Below are positions 16,816 through 25,604 of a stretch of 40,964 nt of DNA, in pieces. The DNA comes from Clostridia bacterium (GTDB lineage: Bacteria > Bacillota > Clostridia > Lachnospirales > Cellulosilyticaceae): assembly GCA_029239755.1 (NCBI GenBank), contig JARBUI010000023.1, positions 1-40,964 on the forward strand, given 5' to 3'. A program made the position numbers and the translations under genes. Each line of letters opens with the position of its first letter. Position 1 is the stretch's first letter. The notes beneath the pieces are model-generated. The model made no database searches. It saw nothing but the letters and a program-made list of their open reading frames with translations, and had not been told where the DNA came from.

Positions 16816-17785
16816 TGTTGGAACAACAAACAGTCGTATTAAAGTAATAGAAGATGGTAAAATACTTGCAACAGCAAGTACTAAGGTAGGGATTAAAGAC
16901 GTAGCTATTACAGGCAGTCAGGATGTTCTGGAATCAGGACTCGCTAAAATTGTTTTTGAGGGACTAGAAAAAGCCGATCGTCAAATAGCAGAGGTAGAAT
17001 ATTTTGCTGCTTCTGGCATGATTACATGTAATCTGGGGCTGATGGAACTGCCTCATAGGATAAGTCCGGTCTCAATGAATGATTTAGTAAATGGTATTCA
17101 AAAAAAAGAATTTTCTTGGTTAGAAAATAAACCTTTTTACTTTATACCGGGTGTAAAAAATGCAGTAGATATGCCTTCTATGGACACGTTAGGGCAGATA
17201 GATGTCATGCGAGGGGAAGAAGTAGAAGCTTTTGGTATTATTGAAATCTGTAAGATTAAAGGACCTGCACTTATGATTTTGCCAGGTTCTCATACAAAAT
17301 TTGTATGGATCAATGAGTCGAATGAAATAGAAAAGTGTTCTACAACGATGCTAGGCGAGTTTTTACATGCTCTTGTAAATGCGACCATTCTATCTAGTTC
17401 AATATTGCCTAATCTCATTACAGAAATCGACGAGGAAGCTATCAATAAAGGTATAGCGTTTGAACTTGAAAATGGCGTAACAAAATCTGCTTTTGCAGTA
17501 AGACTAATGGACATTATGTTGGATACAACTCCTAATGAACGTGCTAACTTTTTGGCAGGAGCGTTAATCTGTAATGACATTAACCCCAAGATTATATCAG
17601 ATATTAAAAATAAATATCATCACATTTATGTAGGAGGTTCTTCGCCCTTAAAAGGCATTTTTAAAATTGCTTTAAAGGCTAAAGGGATAAATGATGCTGA
17701 TATTACAGTGCTTACAGATGATATTACAGACCAGGCAGCATCAACAGGGGCTTTAACCATGGTAGAGCATCTAAGAGCCAACTGA
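16796..17785 (+). CDS. 2-dehydro-3-deoxygalactonokinase-type (DgoK) kinase
   Basis: A 329-residue ASKHA-fold kinase: phosphate-1 motif VDVGTTNSRI at the N-terminus, the DgoK-type GQIDVMRGEEVEAFG, LPGSHTKFVWI and the C-terminal IYVGGSSPLKG. The family phosphorylates 2-keto-3-deoxygalactonate; in this operon the logical substrate is 2-keto-3-deoxygluconate from KduD, giving KDPG for the aldolase. No PfkB-type KdgK is present in the window, so this gene seems to fill that step. The start is GTG 16796 with GAGGGAGG (16781-16788), inside the end of tctA. Confidence 0.88.
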   Translation: MIAITVDVGTTNSRIKVIEDGKILATASTKVGIKDVAITGSQDVLESGLAKIVFEGLEKADRQIAEVEYFAASGMITCNLGLMELPHRISPVSMNDLVNGIQKKEFSWLENKPFYFIPGVKNAVDMPSMDTLGQIDVMRGEEVEAFGIIEICKIKGPALMILPGSHTKFVWINESNEIEKCSTTMLGEFLHALVNATILSSSILPNLITEIDEEAINKGIAFELENGVTKSAFAVRLMDIMLDTTPNERANFLAGALICNDINPKIISDIKNKYHHIYVGGSSPLKGIFKIALKAKGINDADITVLTDDITDQAASTGALTMVEHLRAN

Positions 17786-17850
17786 AAAGAAAAAACTATT
17801 TAGGTTAAATATGAAGTTTTAAAAAATTAGGATTAAGAGGAGATAATAGA

Positions 17851-18591
17851 ATGGCACAAAAAGTTATATTAATTACAGGCGGAACAAGAGGTATTGGCTT
17901 TACAACTGCAAATCGATTTGCAAAAGAAGGTTATACTATTGCACTTAATGATATAGATGCAGTGGCAGGAAAAGAAGCAATAGAAACATTGAAAAAAGAA
18001 GGTTATGAAGCAGCTTTTTTTCATGCTGATGTGACAAATGAAGAAGAAGTAAACAGCATGATGAAGTCTGTATCAGAAAAATACGGTAAAATTGATGTAC
18101 TTATTAACAATGCAGGAAGCTTGTGCGGAAGATGCCCAGTAGAGGAAATGAGTACAGATTTTTGGAACAAAGTTTTAGCACTTAATCTGTATAATCCCTT
18201 TTATTGTACAAGAGCGGTTATTCCTTATATGAAAAATGAGGGCGGAAGTATCATTAATATTACTTCTATTGCTGCCTACAATGGCGGTGGGCCAGGTATT
18301 GCTGCATACGCGGCTGCAAAGGCTGCTGTTTTAGCTTTTACAAGAGCTACAGCAAAAGAGTTTATTGGTTATAATATTAGAGTTAATGCAGTTTCACCAG
18401 GTGTTGTTGACACTGAATTCCATAGTGCAACCAATAAAGAGCTTATGGAAAGTTGGAAACAAGGTATTCCAGCAAAACGCTTTGGAACACCTGAGGATGT
18501 AGCAAATGCAATGTATTTCCTTGCATCAGAAGAGTCTAGCTATCTTGTGGGGGAAGTGATTCAAATTAATGGAGGTCAAGACTTCAGATAA
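17851..18591 (+). CDS. Short-chain dehydrogenase, probable KduD (2-deoxy-D-gluconate/5-keto-4-deoxyuronate pathway)
   Basis: A 246-residue classical SDR: cofactor motif TGGTRGIG (residues 9-16), NNAG, catalytic Ser in NITSIAA, and YAAAK with Tyr/Lys. The end EVIQINGGQDFR is typical. SDRs of this type (FabG/Gno/KduD) are hard to separate by sequence alone, but the gene is followed by KduI and preceded by the KDG kinase, so it most likely reduces 2,5-diketo-3-deoxygluconate to 2-keto-3-deoxygluconate. AGGAG precedes the ATG; it is 65 bp from the kinase and 56 bp from KduI. Confidence 0.85.
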   Translation: MAQKVILITGGTRGIGFTTANRFAKEGYTIALNDIDAVAGKEAIETLKKEGYEAAFFHADVTNEEEVNSMMKSVSEKYGKIDVLINNAGSLCGRCPVEEMSTDFWNKVLALNLYNPFYCTRAVIPYMKNEGGSIINITSIAAYNGGGPGIAAYAAAKAAVLAFTRATAKEFIGYNIRVNAVSPGVVDTEFHSATNKELMESWKQGIPAKRFGTPEDVANAMYFLASEESSYLVGEVIQINGGQDFR

Positions 18592-18647
18592 AGTTAATCC
18601 CTCAGACTGGAAAATATAAAATATAGAAAGTACAAGGAGATTTAGTT

Positions 18648-19475
18648 ATGCAGGAAAAACACATATCCCATTATAATGAGGTCAAACATTTCGATACAGA
18701 TGAGCTAAGAGAAGCTTATCTAGTAAATGAATTATTTGTATTAAATACTATAAAAACAGTTTACTCCCATGCAGACCGCATGATTATTGGAGGAATTTAT
18801 CCAGAAAAGCGTCTAGATGTTAAGGAGTTAACACCATCTAGCCAGACTTTCTTTTTGGAAAACAGAGAGATGGGGGTTATTAATATTGGAGGACCTGGAG
18901 ATGTGACTGTTGATGGAGTAACTTATCATCTGGAGTTAATGGATGGACTTTATATTGGTAAAGGACAGCAGTCTGTTGAGTTTTCAAGTCAGGATCCTAA
19001 CAGTTTAGCAAAATTTTACTTTATAAGTACTGTGGCTAGTGTAACCTACCCAACTACAATGATTTACAAAAAAGATGCAGAAAAACTTGAACTTGGAACG
19101 ACTCAGGCAGCTAATGAAAGAGTTCTTTATAAATATATTCATCCAAATGGGGTTAAGAGCTGTCACTTGGTAATGGGTTTCACAACGATGCTAGAGGGCA
19201 GTGTATGGAATAGCATGCCGCCTCATATACATGAAAGAAGAAGTGAAGTGTATTTATATTTTAATATACCGCAGTCAGATCTTGTATTTCACTTTATGGG
19301 ACGTGAAGATCAAACGAGGCATATTGTTGTAAGAAATGAAGAAGCTGTTATTTCACCTTATTGGTCCATTCATAGTGGCGTTGGTACAACAAACTATTCC
19401 TTTATATGGGCAATGTCGGGAGAAAACCAATTTTTCACAGATGCAAGAGCTATAGAGTTAACACAATTAAAATAA
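18648..19475 (+). CDS. kduI: 5-dehydro-4-deoxy-D-glucuronate isomerase (KduI)
   Basis: A 275-residue cupin of normal KduI length. It isomerises 5-keto-4-deoxyuronate, the product of pectin or other uronan lyases, to 2,5-diketo-3-deoxygluconate. The metal site is visible in PPHIHERRSEVYLYF (two His and a Glu) and the later His in SIHSGVGTTNYSFIW; the phrases MIIGGIYPEKRL and FTTMLEGSVWNSMP are family hallmarks. Last gene of the operon, followed by a very strong terminator. No lyase or unsaturated glycosidase is in the window. Confidence 0.95.
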   Translation: MQEKHISHYNEVKHFDTDELREAYLVNELFVLNTIKTVYSHADRMIIGGIYPEKRLDVKELTPSSQTFFLENREMGVINIGGPGDVTVDGVTYHLELMDGLYIGKGQQSVEFSSQDPNSLAKFYFISTVASVTYPTTMIYKKDAEKLELGTTQAANERVLYKYIHPNGVKSCHLVMGFTTMLEGSVWNSMPPHIHERRSEVYLYFNIPQSDLVFHFMGREDQTRHIVVRNEEAVISPYWSIHSGVGTTNYSFIWAMSGENQFFTDARAIELTQLK

Positions 19476-19496
19476 GTACATAATATTAAGAATTAA

Positions 19497-19567
19497 GAGC
19501 TATAAAATAGATGCAAAAAAGCTATCAGATAGAGACTGATAGCTTTTTTGCATCTATTTTATAGCTC
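19497..19567. terminator. Perfect 32-bp inverted repeat, bidirectional terminator
   Basis: Bases 19497-19528 are the exact reverse complement of 19536-19567, with a 7-base loop. The arms hold AAAAAA / TTTTTT stretches, so the structure can end kduI transcription (+) and transcription of the S8-family gene (-). The right arm also encodes the last four residues and stop codon of the minus-strand gene (stop 19554-19556). Confidence 0.9.
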
Positions 19568-21998
19568 GGTCAAGTATTTGTGTAAGCGTTTCAAGGCTGA
19601 ATACCCCATAACCTTGACTAGGATTGGGATACTGCAGAGCATCAAATTGAGTAAGAGATCTTGTTATAATACTGTTCATAACAATTGTATTGGGAAGCCG
19701 CGCATTCCCTGTTTCGATGTGTTTTTGATAGAGTGCTGCTACCGCTCCGGCCATAAAACTAGCGGCAGGAACTGTACCAGTAACACCTACCCATTCTCCT
19801 GATGTACAAGGAGCTATAATGCTTTTACCATAAGTCACAAGCGTAGGCACTACAAATGCACTTTGCAAATCTCCACGTCCTGAACTAGAAATGACAGTAT
19901 GAGAATTAAAATCATATGCTCCTACGCTCATTATATTTGGAATACATGATGTTGACCCCATGGTTAGTAATGTGGCATTAGGGTTAAGCTTAATATGATG
20001 ATTCAATTCTTCTTGAGAAATCCACATTTCTATTCGGTTAGCAGTTCCCATGTGTACAACTGATTCAATTCGCCATTCGCCAACGCTAGGGTTCTCTATA
20101 CGAAATAGTGTGCGAAAAGTACCATTCCAAAAACTAATATATTCTCCTGAAGAATAAATGGTTGTACTCCCTAATTGCATCATGACTGGCTGTTTTAAAT
20201 TAACAGAACTTATTGGTGCGCCTGAGGGAGGATATAACTCAGCTGTTCGCATATTAGCTCCCCACTGATAGATAACTCCCACTACATTTTGATTAGGCTG
20301 TTCAACCTCTAGAAGAATACTTCTTCTTCCTTCCTGTTCTCCTAAGATATCGAAATGATGCCGTTTGTTTGTCTCATCTCCTGTTGGAACAATTACTGTT
20401 AGGCCTATGCGCCTTGCTAAAATAGATAGCTGCTGCTGAATAAGAAGAGCCGCATCATGGGAATCGATGTTGCCATTAAAAGGCATGATAAGGACTAAAG
20501 GTCTGGCTTTGTTAAGTGCAAAACGGGCAAGTTCAAGGATCCCTATCATAGCGTCATGTAAAATAATAGCTTTCGGATTAGGCATGCCACCGTAAATCCG
20601 TTGAAGGTTATCTGAGACGGGGCGTATTTTAGCTATTAGAAATTCAGCTTCAGGGGCAATTCCTCTGTACCCCGTCTCTTCATTCCATCCACCAGAAATT
20701 GCTGTCATTACTGTACTCATACTTTCTTCGGTGGGAAGCCGGATAAAGGCACTTGGATTTGGACTAGCTAAAGCTGCATCAATTTGTTCAGATGTGTAAA
20801 AGTTTCCCTCATTACTTCTTTTCTGTTCCCAAATATAGGCTATGCGTGTAGAACCATCTTGCCTACGTAAGGCCATATTAGTATAATCTATGTCGTCAGT
20901 CGTGATAATCCCTATATAAACGCCTTTTCCTGTATACTTTTGAGACTCAGGCGGAAGAAAATAGGGAAGGGTTGGCTTGTCATTGTCTCTCATACAAGGG
21001 GCATGAGTTAGAATGTTAAGGCGATAATCAGCTATAACAAACACCCTAATATGCTCACTATGTTTATCAAATTCACTTTTTCTTCCATATAGCATCCTTA
21101 GTCCCGTTTCTAAACTAATGTAGTGAAATCCAAGTTCTTCATAATAACTTGGATTAGCGGCAGCTTCTGCTAAAAGCGGCATATAGATTTCCTCGTTTGG
21201 ATCTATGCTTAAATATAAAGGATCATTAAAGAGTCCACCTGCTTGCCTAGTATCATTAATTTCTGATATAGAATCTTTTTTTTCATGAGAATAGGTGTTT
21301 AATGTGTCTGGTAAATTCATTAAAAGTAATAGAGCTTTTCTAATACTTTCATTTATTCCTTTGTTATCTTCTATGATGCGATTTGAAGGGTTTCTATGTA
21401 TGTTTTCTAAAAGTATATCATGAGTACTTTGGTTTTTCCGAGGGGGCTTAAGTATCAACAGGCTTGTTGCAGCCTGTATGTATTGATTTGCAATCCGAAA
21501 AAATAAACTTTCGGGCATATAATTATCACTAGGCATATCAACGCTTGCATAGATAATTAATGGTTTATTAAGTTTTTTTGATATGTTAGTTAAAACTCTT
21601 ATGCATTTTATAAGACATATAGCATCTACAATATCACTTTCATTAAAACAACTTATACATCTCCTCTTCATATCATTCTGGAAATAACCACTAGTGGGCC
21701 TTATTACTTTAGTATTCATATTATAGAAATGTGTTACTGAAGAGTTCAATTGCTTATGGCCGATAATAGCTAAAATAATACTATCTTGTTCAAATAAAAA
21801 AGGGTCTAAAGGCTCATCGAGGTCCTTTAACCCGATAGACGAGTTTTCCTCAAAATCTTTTGTTATACCACTTAACCATTTTAAATATCTTTTATGTATC
21901 TCAAGAGCGGCATAACCCCTGCCAAGCTGTTCAACTCGAGAACAATACTGTCCTAAATTAACATTTTTTTGCTCATCATATTCTACAATTAGTTTCAT
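19554..21998 (-). CDS. Csp-like S8 (subtilisin) family protein, predicted pseudoprotease
   Basis: An 814-residue protein. The C-terminal ~460 residues resemble clostridial Csp-type S8 peptidases (YTGKGVYIGII, GYRGIAPEAEFLIAKI, ISSSGRGDLQSAFVVPTLVTYGKSI, SGEWVGVTGT, AGAVAALYQKH). The triad seems lost: the Asp position is T366 in GIITTDDIDYTN, the His position is M427 in ESMSTVMTAI (for GHGTHVASI), and the Ser position is V743 in GTVPAAS (for GTSxAAA). The N-terminal ~350 residues have no signal peptide and include NDPLYLSIDPNEEIYMPLLAEA, a segment also found in a gene fragment at 27311-27379. Csp pseudoproteases take part in spore germinant signalling in Clostridioides difficile; a similar scaffold or sensing role is possible but unproven. 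GGGAGGA precedes the ATG. Monocistronic. Confidence 0.8.
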   Translation of the reverse strand: MKLIVEYDEQKNVNLGQYCSRVEQLGRGYAALEIHKRYLKWLSGITKDFEENSSIGLKDLDEPLDPFLFEQDSIILAIIGHKQLNSSVTHFYNMNTKVIRPTSGYFQNDMKRRCISCFNESDIVDAICLIKCIRVLTNISKKLNKPLIIYASVDMPSDNYMPESLFFRIANQYIQAATSLLILKPPRKNQSTHDILLENIHRNPSNRIIEDNKGINESIRKALLLLMNLPDTLNTYSHEKKDSISEINDTRQAGGLFNDPLYLSIDPNEEIYMPLLAEAAANPSYYEELGFHYISLETGLRMLYGRKSEFDKHSEHIRVFVIADYRLNILTHAPCMRDNDKPTLPYFLPPESQKYTGKGVYIGIITTDDIDYTNMALRRQDGSTRIAYIWEQKRSNEGNFYTSEQIDAALASPNPSAFIRLPTEESMSTVMTAISGGWNEETGYRGIAPEAEFLIAKIRPVSDNLQRIYGGMPNPKAIILHDAMIGILELARFALNKARPLVLIMPFNGNIDSHDAALLIQQQLSILARRIGLTVIVPTGDETNKRHHFDILGEQEGRRSILLEVEQPNQNVVGVIYQWGANMRTAELYPPSGAPISSVNLKQPVMMQLGSTTIYSSGEYISFWNGTFRTLFRIENPSVGEWRIESVVHMGTANRIEMWISQEELNHHIKLNPNATLLTMGSTSCIPNIMSVGAYDFNSHTVISSSGRGDLQSAFVVPTLVTYGKSIIAPCTSGEWVGVTGTVPAASFMAGAVAALYQKHIETGNARLPNTIVMNSIITRSLTQFDALQYPNPSQGYGVFSLETLTQILDRAIK

Positions 21999-22339
21999 AA
22001 ATCCTCCCTATTAAGATATTAACAATAAACATTGAGTTAAAATGTCGAAGCACTATGATAAGCGATCATTCAAGTTCTCTAAGTTGCTTATAGACAATAT
22101 TTCAAGATTTACTGTGGCCGTATTAATTATAATTATGTATTATATTATGCATGAAATAAGTCGTTTATTATATTACAGTTCATTAGTGTTTAACTTTAAG
22201 TTTGTTGCGGATTAAAACAACTCATTAAATTCACTTATATAATATATTTTTGTTTTTTGCATTTCGCATTATCAAGCAGCATCTCGTGTTACTGTTAGTT
22301 TGAAACAATAAAATTATACTTCGATGAGATAATAATTTA
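21999..22339. other. AT-rich intergenic stretch
   Basis: Between two divergently oriented genes. It should contain the promoter of the minus-strand S8-family gene, but I could not pick a convincing one. No coding sequence or RNA gene recognised. Confidence 0.5.
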
Positions 22340-22368
22340 TTGCAAAACAATAAATCATGTGTTAAAAT
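22340..22368 (+). promoter_or_regulatory. Sigma-A promoter of DUF2975/HTH operon
   Basis: TTGCAA (22340-22345), 17-base spacer, TAAAAT (22363-22368); predicted transcription start about 22375, with a leader of about 25 bases. Confidence 0.7.
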
Positions 22369-22400
22369 CGAACTAATAATAAATAAGAGAGGTGCTTTTT

Positions 22401-22883
22401 ATGAAACAAGGTTCAACACTCTTTTTAAAGATGGCTGTTGTTCTTATAGGACTTCCTGTCCTTGCTTTGTGTATATTTGTGTTACCTGAGATAGCTGGAT
22501 TTTTTGCAGAATTAAATCCAAAGTTAGATTTTTTGCAATACCCCTTTTTAATCGGGTTGTATGTAACTGCAATAGTTTTTTTTGTTGCATTGTATCAGGC
22601 ATTAAGACTTTTAAGCTATATTGACAAGAACAAAGCTTTCTCGGAATTATCTGTAAGAGCTTTAAAGAATATAAAATACTGTGCAATCACAATGACTGTC
22701 TTTTATGTGGTATTTATGCCGCTCTTATATCTCATGGCAGAGGTAGACGATGCCCCAGGTATTATACTAATCGGGATGTTCATTATTTTTGGTTGCATGG
22801 TGGTTGCAGTCTTTGCTGCTGTTCTCCAAAGACTTTTACAAGAAGCTATTAATATAAAATCAGAAAATGATTTAACGGTCTGA
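22401..22883 (+). CDS. DUF2975 membrane protein
   Basis: A 160-residue protein with four predicted membrane helices (about residues 8-30, 46-66, 91-113, 122-146) and the DUF2975-type phrases between helices 2 and 3 (LRLLSYIDKNKAFSELSVRALKNIKY). The family is commonly encoded just before a small Cro/CI-type regulator, as here, and may form a regulatory pair; molecular role unknown. ATG 22401 is preceded by AGAGAGG; a GTG at 22392 overlaps that site. Ten bases separate it from the HTH gene. Confidence 0.85.
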   Translation: MKQGSTLFLKMAVVLIGLPVLALCIFVLPEIAGFFAELNPKLDFLQYPFLIGLYVTAIVFFVALYQALRLLSYIDKNKAFSELSVRALKNIKYCAITMTVFYVVFMPLLYLMAEVDDAPGIILIGMFIIFGCMVVAVFAAVLQRLLQEAINIKSENDLTV

Positions 22884-22893
22884 GGTGAATAAC

Positions 22894-23115
22894 ATGGCAA
22901 TAATAATTAATATTGATGTGATGCTGGCGAAAAGGAAAATGAGTGTCACAGAACTTTCAGAGAGAGTTGGAATAACTATGGCTAACCTTTCTATATTGAA
23001 AAATGGAAAGGCAAAAGCCATACGATTATCAACTTTAGAAGCCATTTGTAAGGCTTTAGAATGTCAACCTGGGGATATTTTGGAATATAAAAGTGACGAA
23101 GGCATTCAAGGATAA
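22894..23115 (+). CDS. Small XRE/Cro-CI family HTH regulator (YozG-like)
   Basis: A 73-residue protein that is almost entirely a helix-turn-helix domain: VMLAKRKMSVTELSERVGITMANLSILKNGKAKAIRLSTLEAICKALECQPGDILEY is typical of the family. It pairs with the upstream DUF2975 gene and may control it. ATG 22894 has GAGGTG six bases before it, overlapping the stop of DUF2975. A terminator follows. Confidence 0.9.
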   Translation: MAIIINIDVMLAKRKMSVTELSERVGITMANLSILKNGKAKAIRLSTLEAICKALECQPGDILEYKSDEGIQG

Positions 23116-23134
23116 TAAAGCAGGGATATTAATG

Positions 23135-23166
23135 AAAAACGCTTGGAGACTATTCCAAGCGTTTTT
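23135..23166. terminator. Intrinsic terminator after HTH gene
   Basis: AAAAACGCTTGGA (23135-23147) pairs with TCCAAGCGTTTTT (23154-23166), 13 perfect pairs with a 6-base loop; ends in a T-run on plus and in A/T on minus, so it may also serve the convergent MBL gene. Confidence 0.85.
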
Positions 23167-23228
23167 ATGTATGAAATTTACGACGAATTTAGGTTTTATC
23201 CGCACTAAACCTATCGTGCATTCAGATA

Positions 23229-23864
23229 TTAAAGTCTAATACACGGACCATGGCCAGTAGCTATAAATTTAGGATTGATTTTCTTTAGGGTTTCTTGAAG
23301 AAGCAATTTTTTCTCAGGGTCTGGTATCTGCATAGAATTAATACTGTTTACTTCATCCTGCCAATTGCCATCTATTACTGAACCACCGGCTTTTCCTAGG
23401 CGAAACATCAAGTCACTGCTGAAGAATATGCCACGGTTGTTCTCCATAAGCAGTAATCCTTCCCAAAGATGCATCTCAGAAAAATAGCTTATGAATTCAA
23501 GCTCTGAATCGCCTATAATAAGTTTTTCACCAGGCTTTTTAATGGTCACATCATCCGTAATTCCAAAACCACTTAACTGTCTGCCTGTAATTTCAGAGCA
23601 TACTGGCCTTGCTTCAGGGAAATGCTTTAATATTAGTGACAGACCTCCGCATTCATCTGATTCAAAATGTGAAATAAAAATATGTTTCAAAGTCTTATCA
23701 TTAAGAGCAGCTTTCAGTTGTGGAATAAGTGCCTTTGCTTGCTGAATGTTTCCAGTATGAATGAGCAGAGGTTCATCCATTAGCAGCAGATACTGATGAA
23801 ATGAAAGATTGATGGGTGGAATATAAGTGCTAAATTGATATAAACTGTCATAAATAGTTGTCAT
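23229..23864 (-). CDS. Flavodiiron-like metallo-beta-lactamase-fold protein
   Basis: A 211-residue MBL-fold protein. The metal motif is HFESDECGG, i.e. H-x-E-x-D, which is the flavodiiron (ODP) variant rather than HxHxDH; further possible ligands are in EMHLW, FSSDLM and GHGP. Only the diiron-type domain is present; the flavodoxin domain of full flavodiiron proteins is absent. Members may reduce oxygen or nitric oxide with a partner, or have diverged in role. GAGGAG precedes the ATG at 23864. It lies 214 bp after the hydrolase gene on the same strand; common transcription is uncertain. Confidence 0.8.
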   Translation of the reverse strand: MTTIYDSLYQFSTYIPPINLSFHQYLLLMDEPLLIHTGNIQQAKALIPQLKAALNDKTLKHIFISHFESDECGGLSLILKHFPEARPVCSEITGRQLSGFGITDDVTIKKPGEKLIIGDSELEFISYFSEMHLWEGLLLMENNRGIFFSSDLMFRLGKAGGSVIDGNWQDEVNSINSMQIPDPEKKLLLQETLKKINPKFIATGHGPCIRL

Positions 23865-24078
23865 TTGACTGTCTCCTCAGGTAAGTTTAAATATACAATA
23901 AAATAGTTCTAAAGTTAATACTCATTATATAAAATCTGTAAATTGGAAGTCAAGGAAGCCTTAGCTTAAGAATATAAACATTTTAATAGAGTAGCAGGAT
24001 ATAAAAAAAATATGTGTCCCATCCTTAAACAAGTACTTCTTATTATATAAAAGAGATATGTAACTCTTAGATTCATAG

Positions 24079-25413
24079 CTATAGAATTCTCTCTTTTGGT
24101 ATTTCAACTCTAATGGCTTTCAAATAGTAATCAAAGAATTGAAGTATTGCTTCGTTTGTGGTCTCAATGCAATATCTTGCATCAACAGTTATAGCCTTAC
24201 CTCCTGTCTCCAGCCTCCTTGACAAAAATGGAGAGATGATTGCTAAATCCGTAAAATTCATGTGTCCGGAGCCCTTTATGACCATTTGATAAGAGTTTAA
24301 TGCATTCTTAGTGGCAATCATGTTTGGATACACATCTCTAGCTGAAAGAGCATCATTATAATGATACTCACTATAAATGTTCATTATTGGTTTTGGATAG
24401 GGGACATCAGTCACGATTTCTTTTCCATTTTTAAAACCAGTTATTTCTCCCATCATAGTACCATCAATAACAATAACCGCGTCTACATCATTGACGTCTC
24501 TGCCAATCTTTGCTGCTGCAGCACCGCCCAGTGAATGTCCAAATACTCCAATATGTTCTGGGTCCATGCTCTTGTACACAGGCTCTGAATTGGCGGAGGA
24601 GGCGGATTTTTTTATGTAATCCAAAACAAATTTTATATCCTCTGTTCTTAGCTTCATCCATTTCTGTTCTAATTCATAAATTTGCTTAGCTTCAATAGCT
24701 CCCATCTGTGCTCCCATAGCGCTATTTACGAAGTCAAAGTTTGCTAGGATGGCTTTTCCATCTTCCTGCTTTGTCATGAAAGCGTGATAGGTATGGTCAA
24801 TACTAGCTACAATATAGCCGTGGCTTGCCAATTCCTGATATGTAGAATAGTTGCTCATCCGATAGCCAAATGCTCCGTGAGAGAATATGAGCAAAGGAAA
24901 TTTACCGGTTGCGATGCTTTCTTCCTGACCTGATTTATCTGCAGGAAACCAATATTGTATCGTTAATTGCCTATTATCATCTGCTTCAGTAAAATCTTCT
25001 TTTCTTAATTCATCTTTTAAAGTATAGCTTTTAGTACCAACTGAATATTCCCCAGTGGGTTCAATTGGATTGTACTGCGGGAATATGAGTATAGGAAGTA
25101 CGGCCATTACTATCAGTAAAACTCGATTCAAACCTGCAAATATTATCATGCTTTTCTTAGGAACAGAGTTCTCCTTCTTACGAACAAACACAAGCATTCC
25201 TAAGAGAGACTGAATTCCCAACAACAGTCCTAGTGTATACCACTGAAAACCCCATTCGATAATTGACGTTACAACAAGAAAAAGAAAGCTTGTAAAGAAT
25301 GCAATTCTTACAATTGATTTTTCTCTCTTTAGATTTGAGTTCCACAAAAAAGTCAATATTACAAAAACAATCTCAACCCCAATCAATACTCCAGATATAA
25401 TATTACCTAACAT
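24079..25413 (-). CDS. Alpha/beta hydrolase, PAF-acetylhydrolase-like, with N-terminal membrane region
   Basis: A 444-residue protein. The first ~110 residues form about four membrane helices; a catalytic alpha/beta-hydrolase domain follows, with the oxyanion region FPLLIFSHGAFGYRMS, the nucleophile elbow GHSLGGAAA, a likely Asp in IDGTM and a likely His in GSGHMNFTD. This arrangement resembles plasma PAF-acetylhydrolase-type and YcjY-like esterases. AAGGGGGTGA precedes the ATG. The gene sits 12 bases downstream of a truncated TetR-type reading frame and its palindromic operator, so it was probably the target of that regulator. Confidence 0.85.
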   Translation of the reverse strand: MLGNIISGVLIGVEIVFVILTFLWNSNLKREKSIVRIAFFTSFLFLVVTSIIEWGFQWYTLGLLLGIQSLLGMLVFVRKKENSVPKKSMIIFAGLNRVLLIVMAVLPILIFPQYNPIEPTGEYSVGTKSYTLKDELRKEDFTEADDNRQLTIQYWFPADKSGQEESIATGKFPLLIFSHGAFGYRMSNYSTYQELASHGYIVASIDHTYHAFMTKQEDGKAILANFDFVNSAMGAQMGAIEAKQIYELEQKWMKLRTEDIKFVLDYIKKSASSANSEPVYKSMDPEHIGVFGHSLGGAAAAKIGRDVNDVDAVIVIDGTMMGEITGFKNGKEIVTDVPYPKPIMNIYSEYHYNDALSARDVYPNMIATKNALNSYQMVIKGSGHMNFTDLAIISPFLSRRLETGGKAITVDARYCIETTNEAILQFFDYYLKAIRVEIPKERIL

Positions 25414-25425
25414 AAAATCACCCCC

Positions 25426-25551
25426 TTAATTTGCTGTTTCCTGTGCAAAAAAAGCGGCACAGGAATCTTCATATTCAGCACCTTTTTCTCTTGTAATTTG
25501 AAACGTAGCTTCTAAAATTATTTGCTTAGTTATTTTTTGTTTTGGCGACAT
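25426..25551 (-). pseudogene. TetR-family regulator, N-terminal remnant
   Basis: A 41-codon frame starting MSPKQKITKQIILEATFQ and continuing ITREKGAE, which is the first helix of TetR regulators found beside membrane hydrolases and transporters. After about 27 residues the similarity stops (YEDSCAAFF) and a stop codon follows, so the recognition helix and ligand domain are missing. I read this as an internal deletion that joined the start of the regulator to sequence just before the hydrolase. It is too short to act as a repressor. Confidence 0.7.
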
Positions 25552-25572
25552 TGTAGGCTACTAGTTCTCAAA

Positions 25573-25604
25573 GCATATCATTTGTTATATAACAAATGGT
25601 ATGC
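25573..25604. promoter_or_regulatory. 32-bp palindromic operator, TetR-type
   Basis: GCATATCATTTGTTAT (25573-25588) followed by ATAACAAATGGTATGC (25589-25604): a gapless inverted repeat with one mismatch, with perfect core ATTTGTTATATAACAAAT. It lies 21 bases upstream of the TetR remnant start. Confidence 0.75.
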
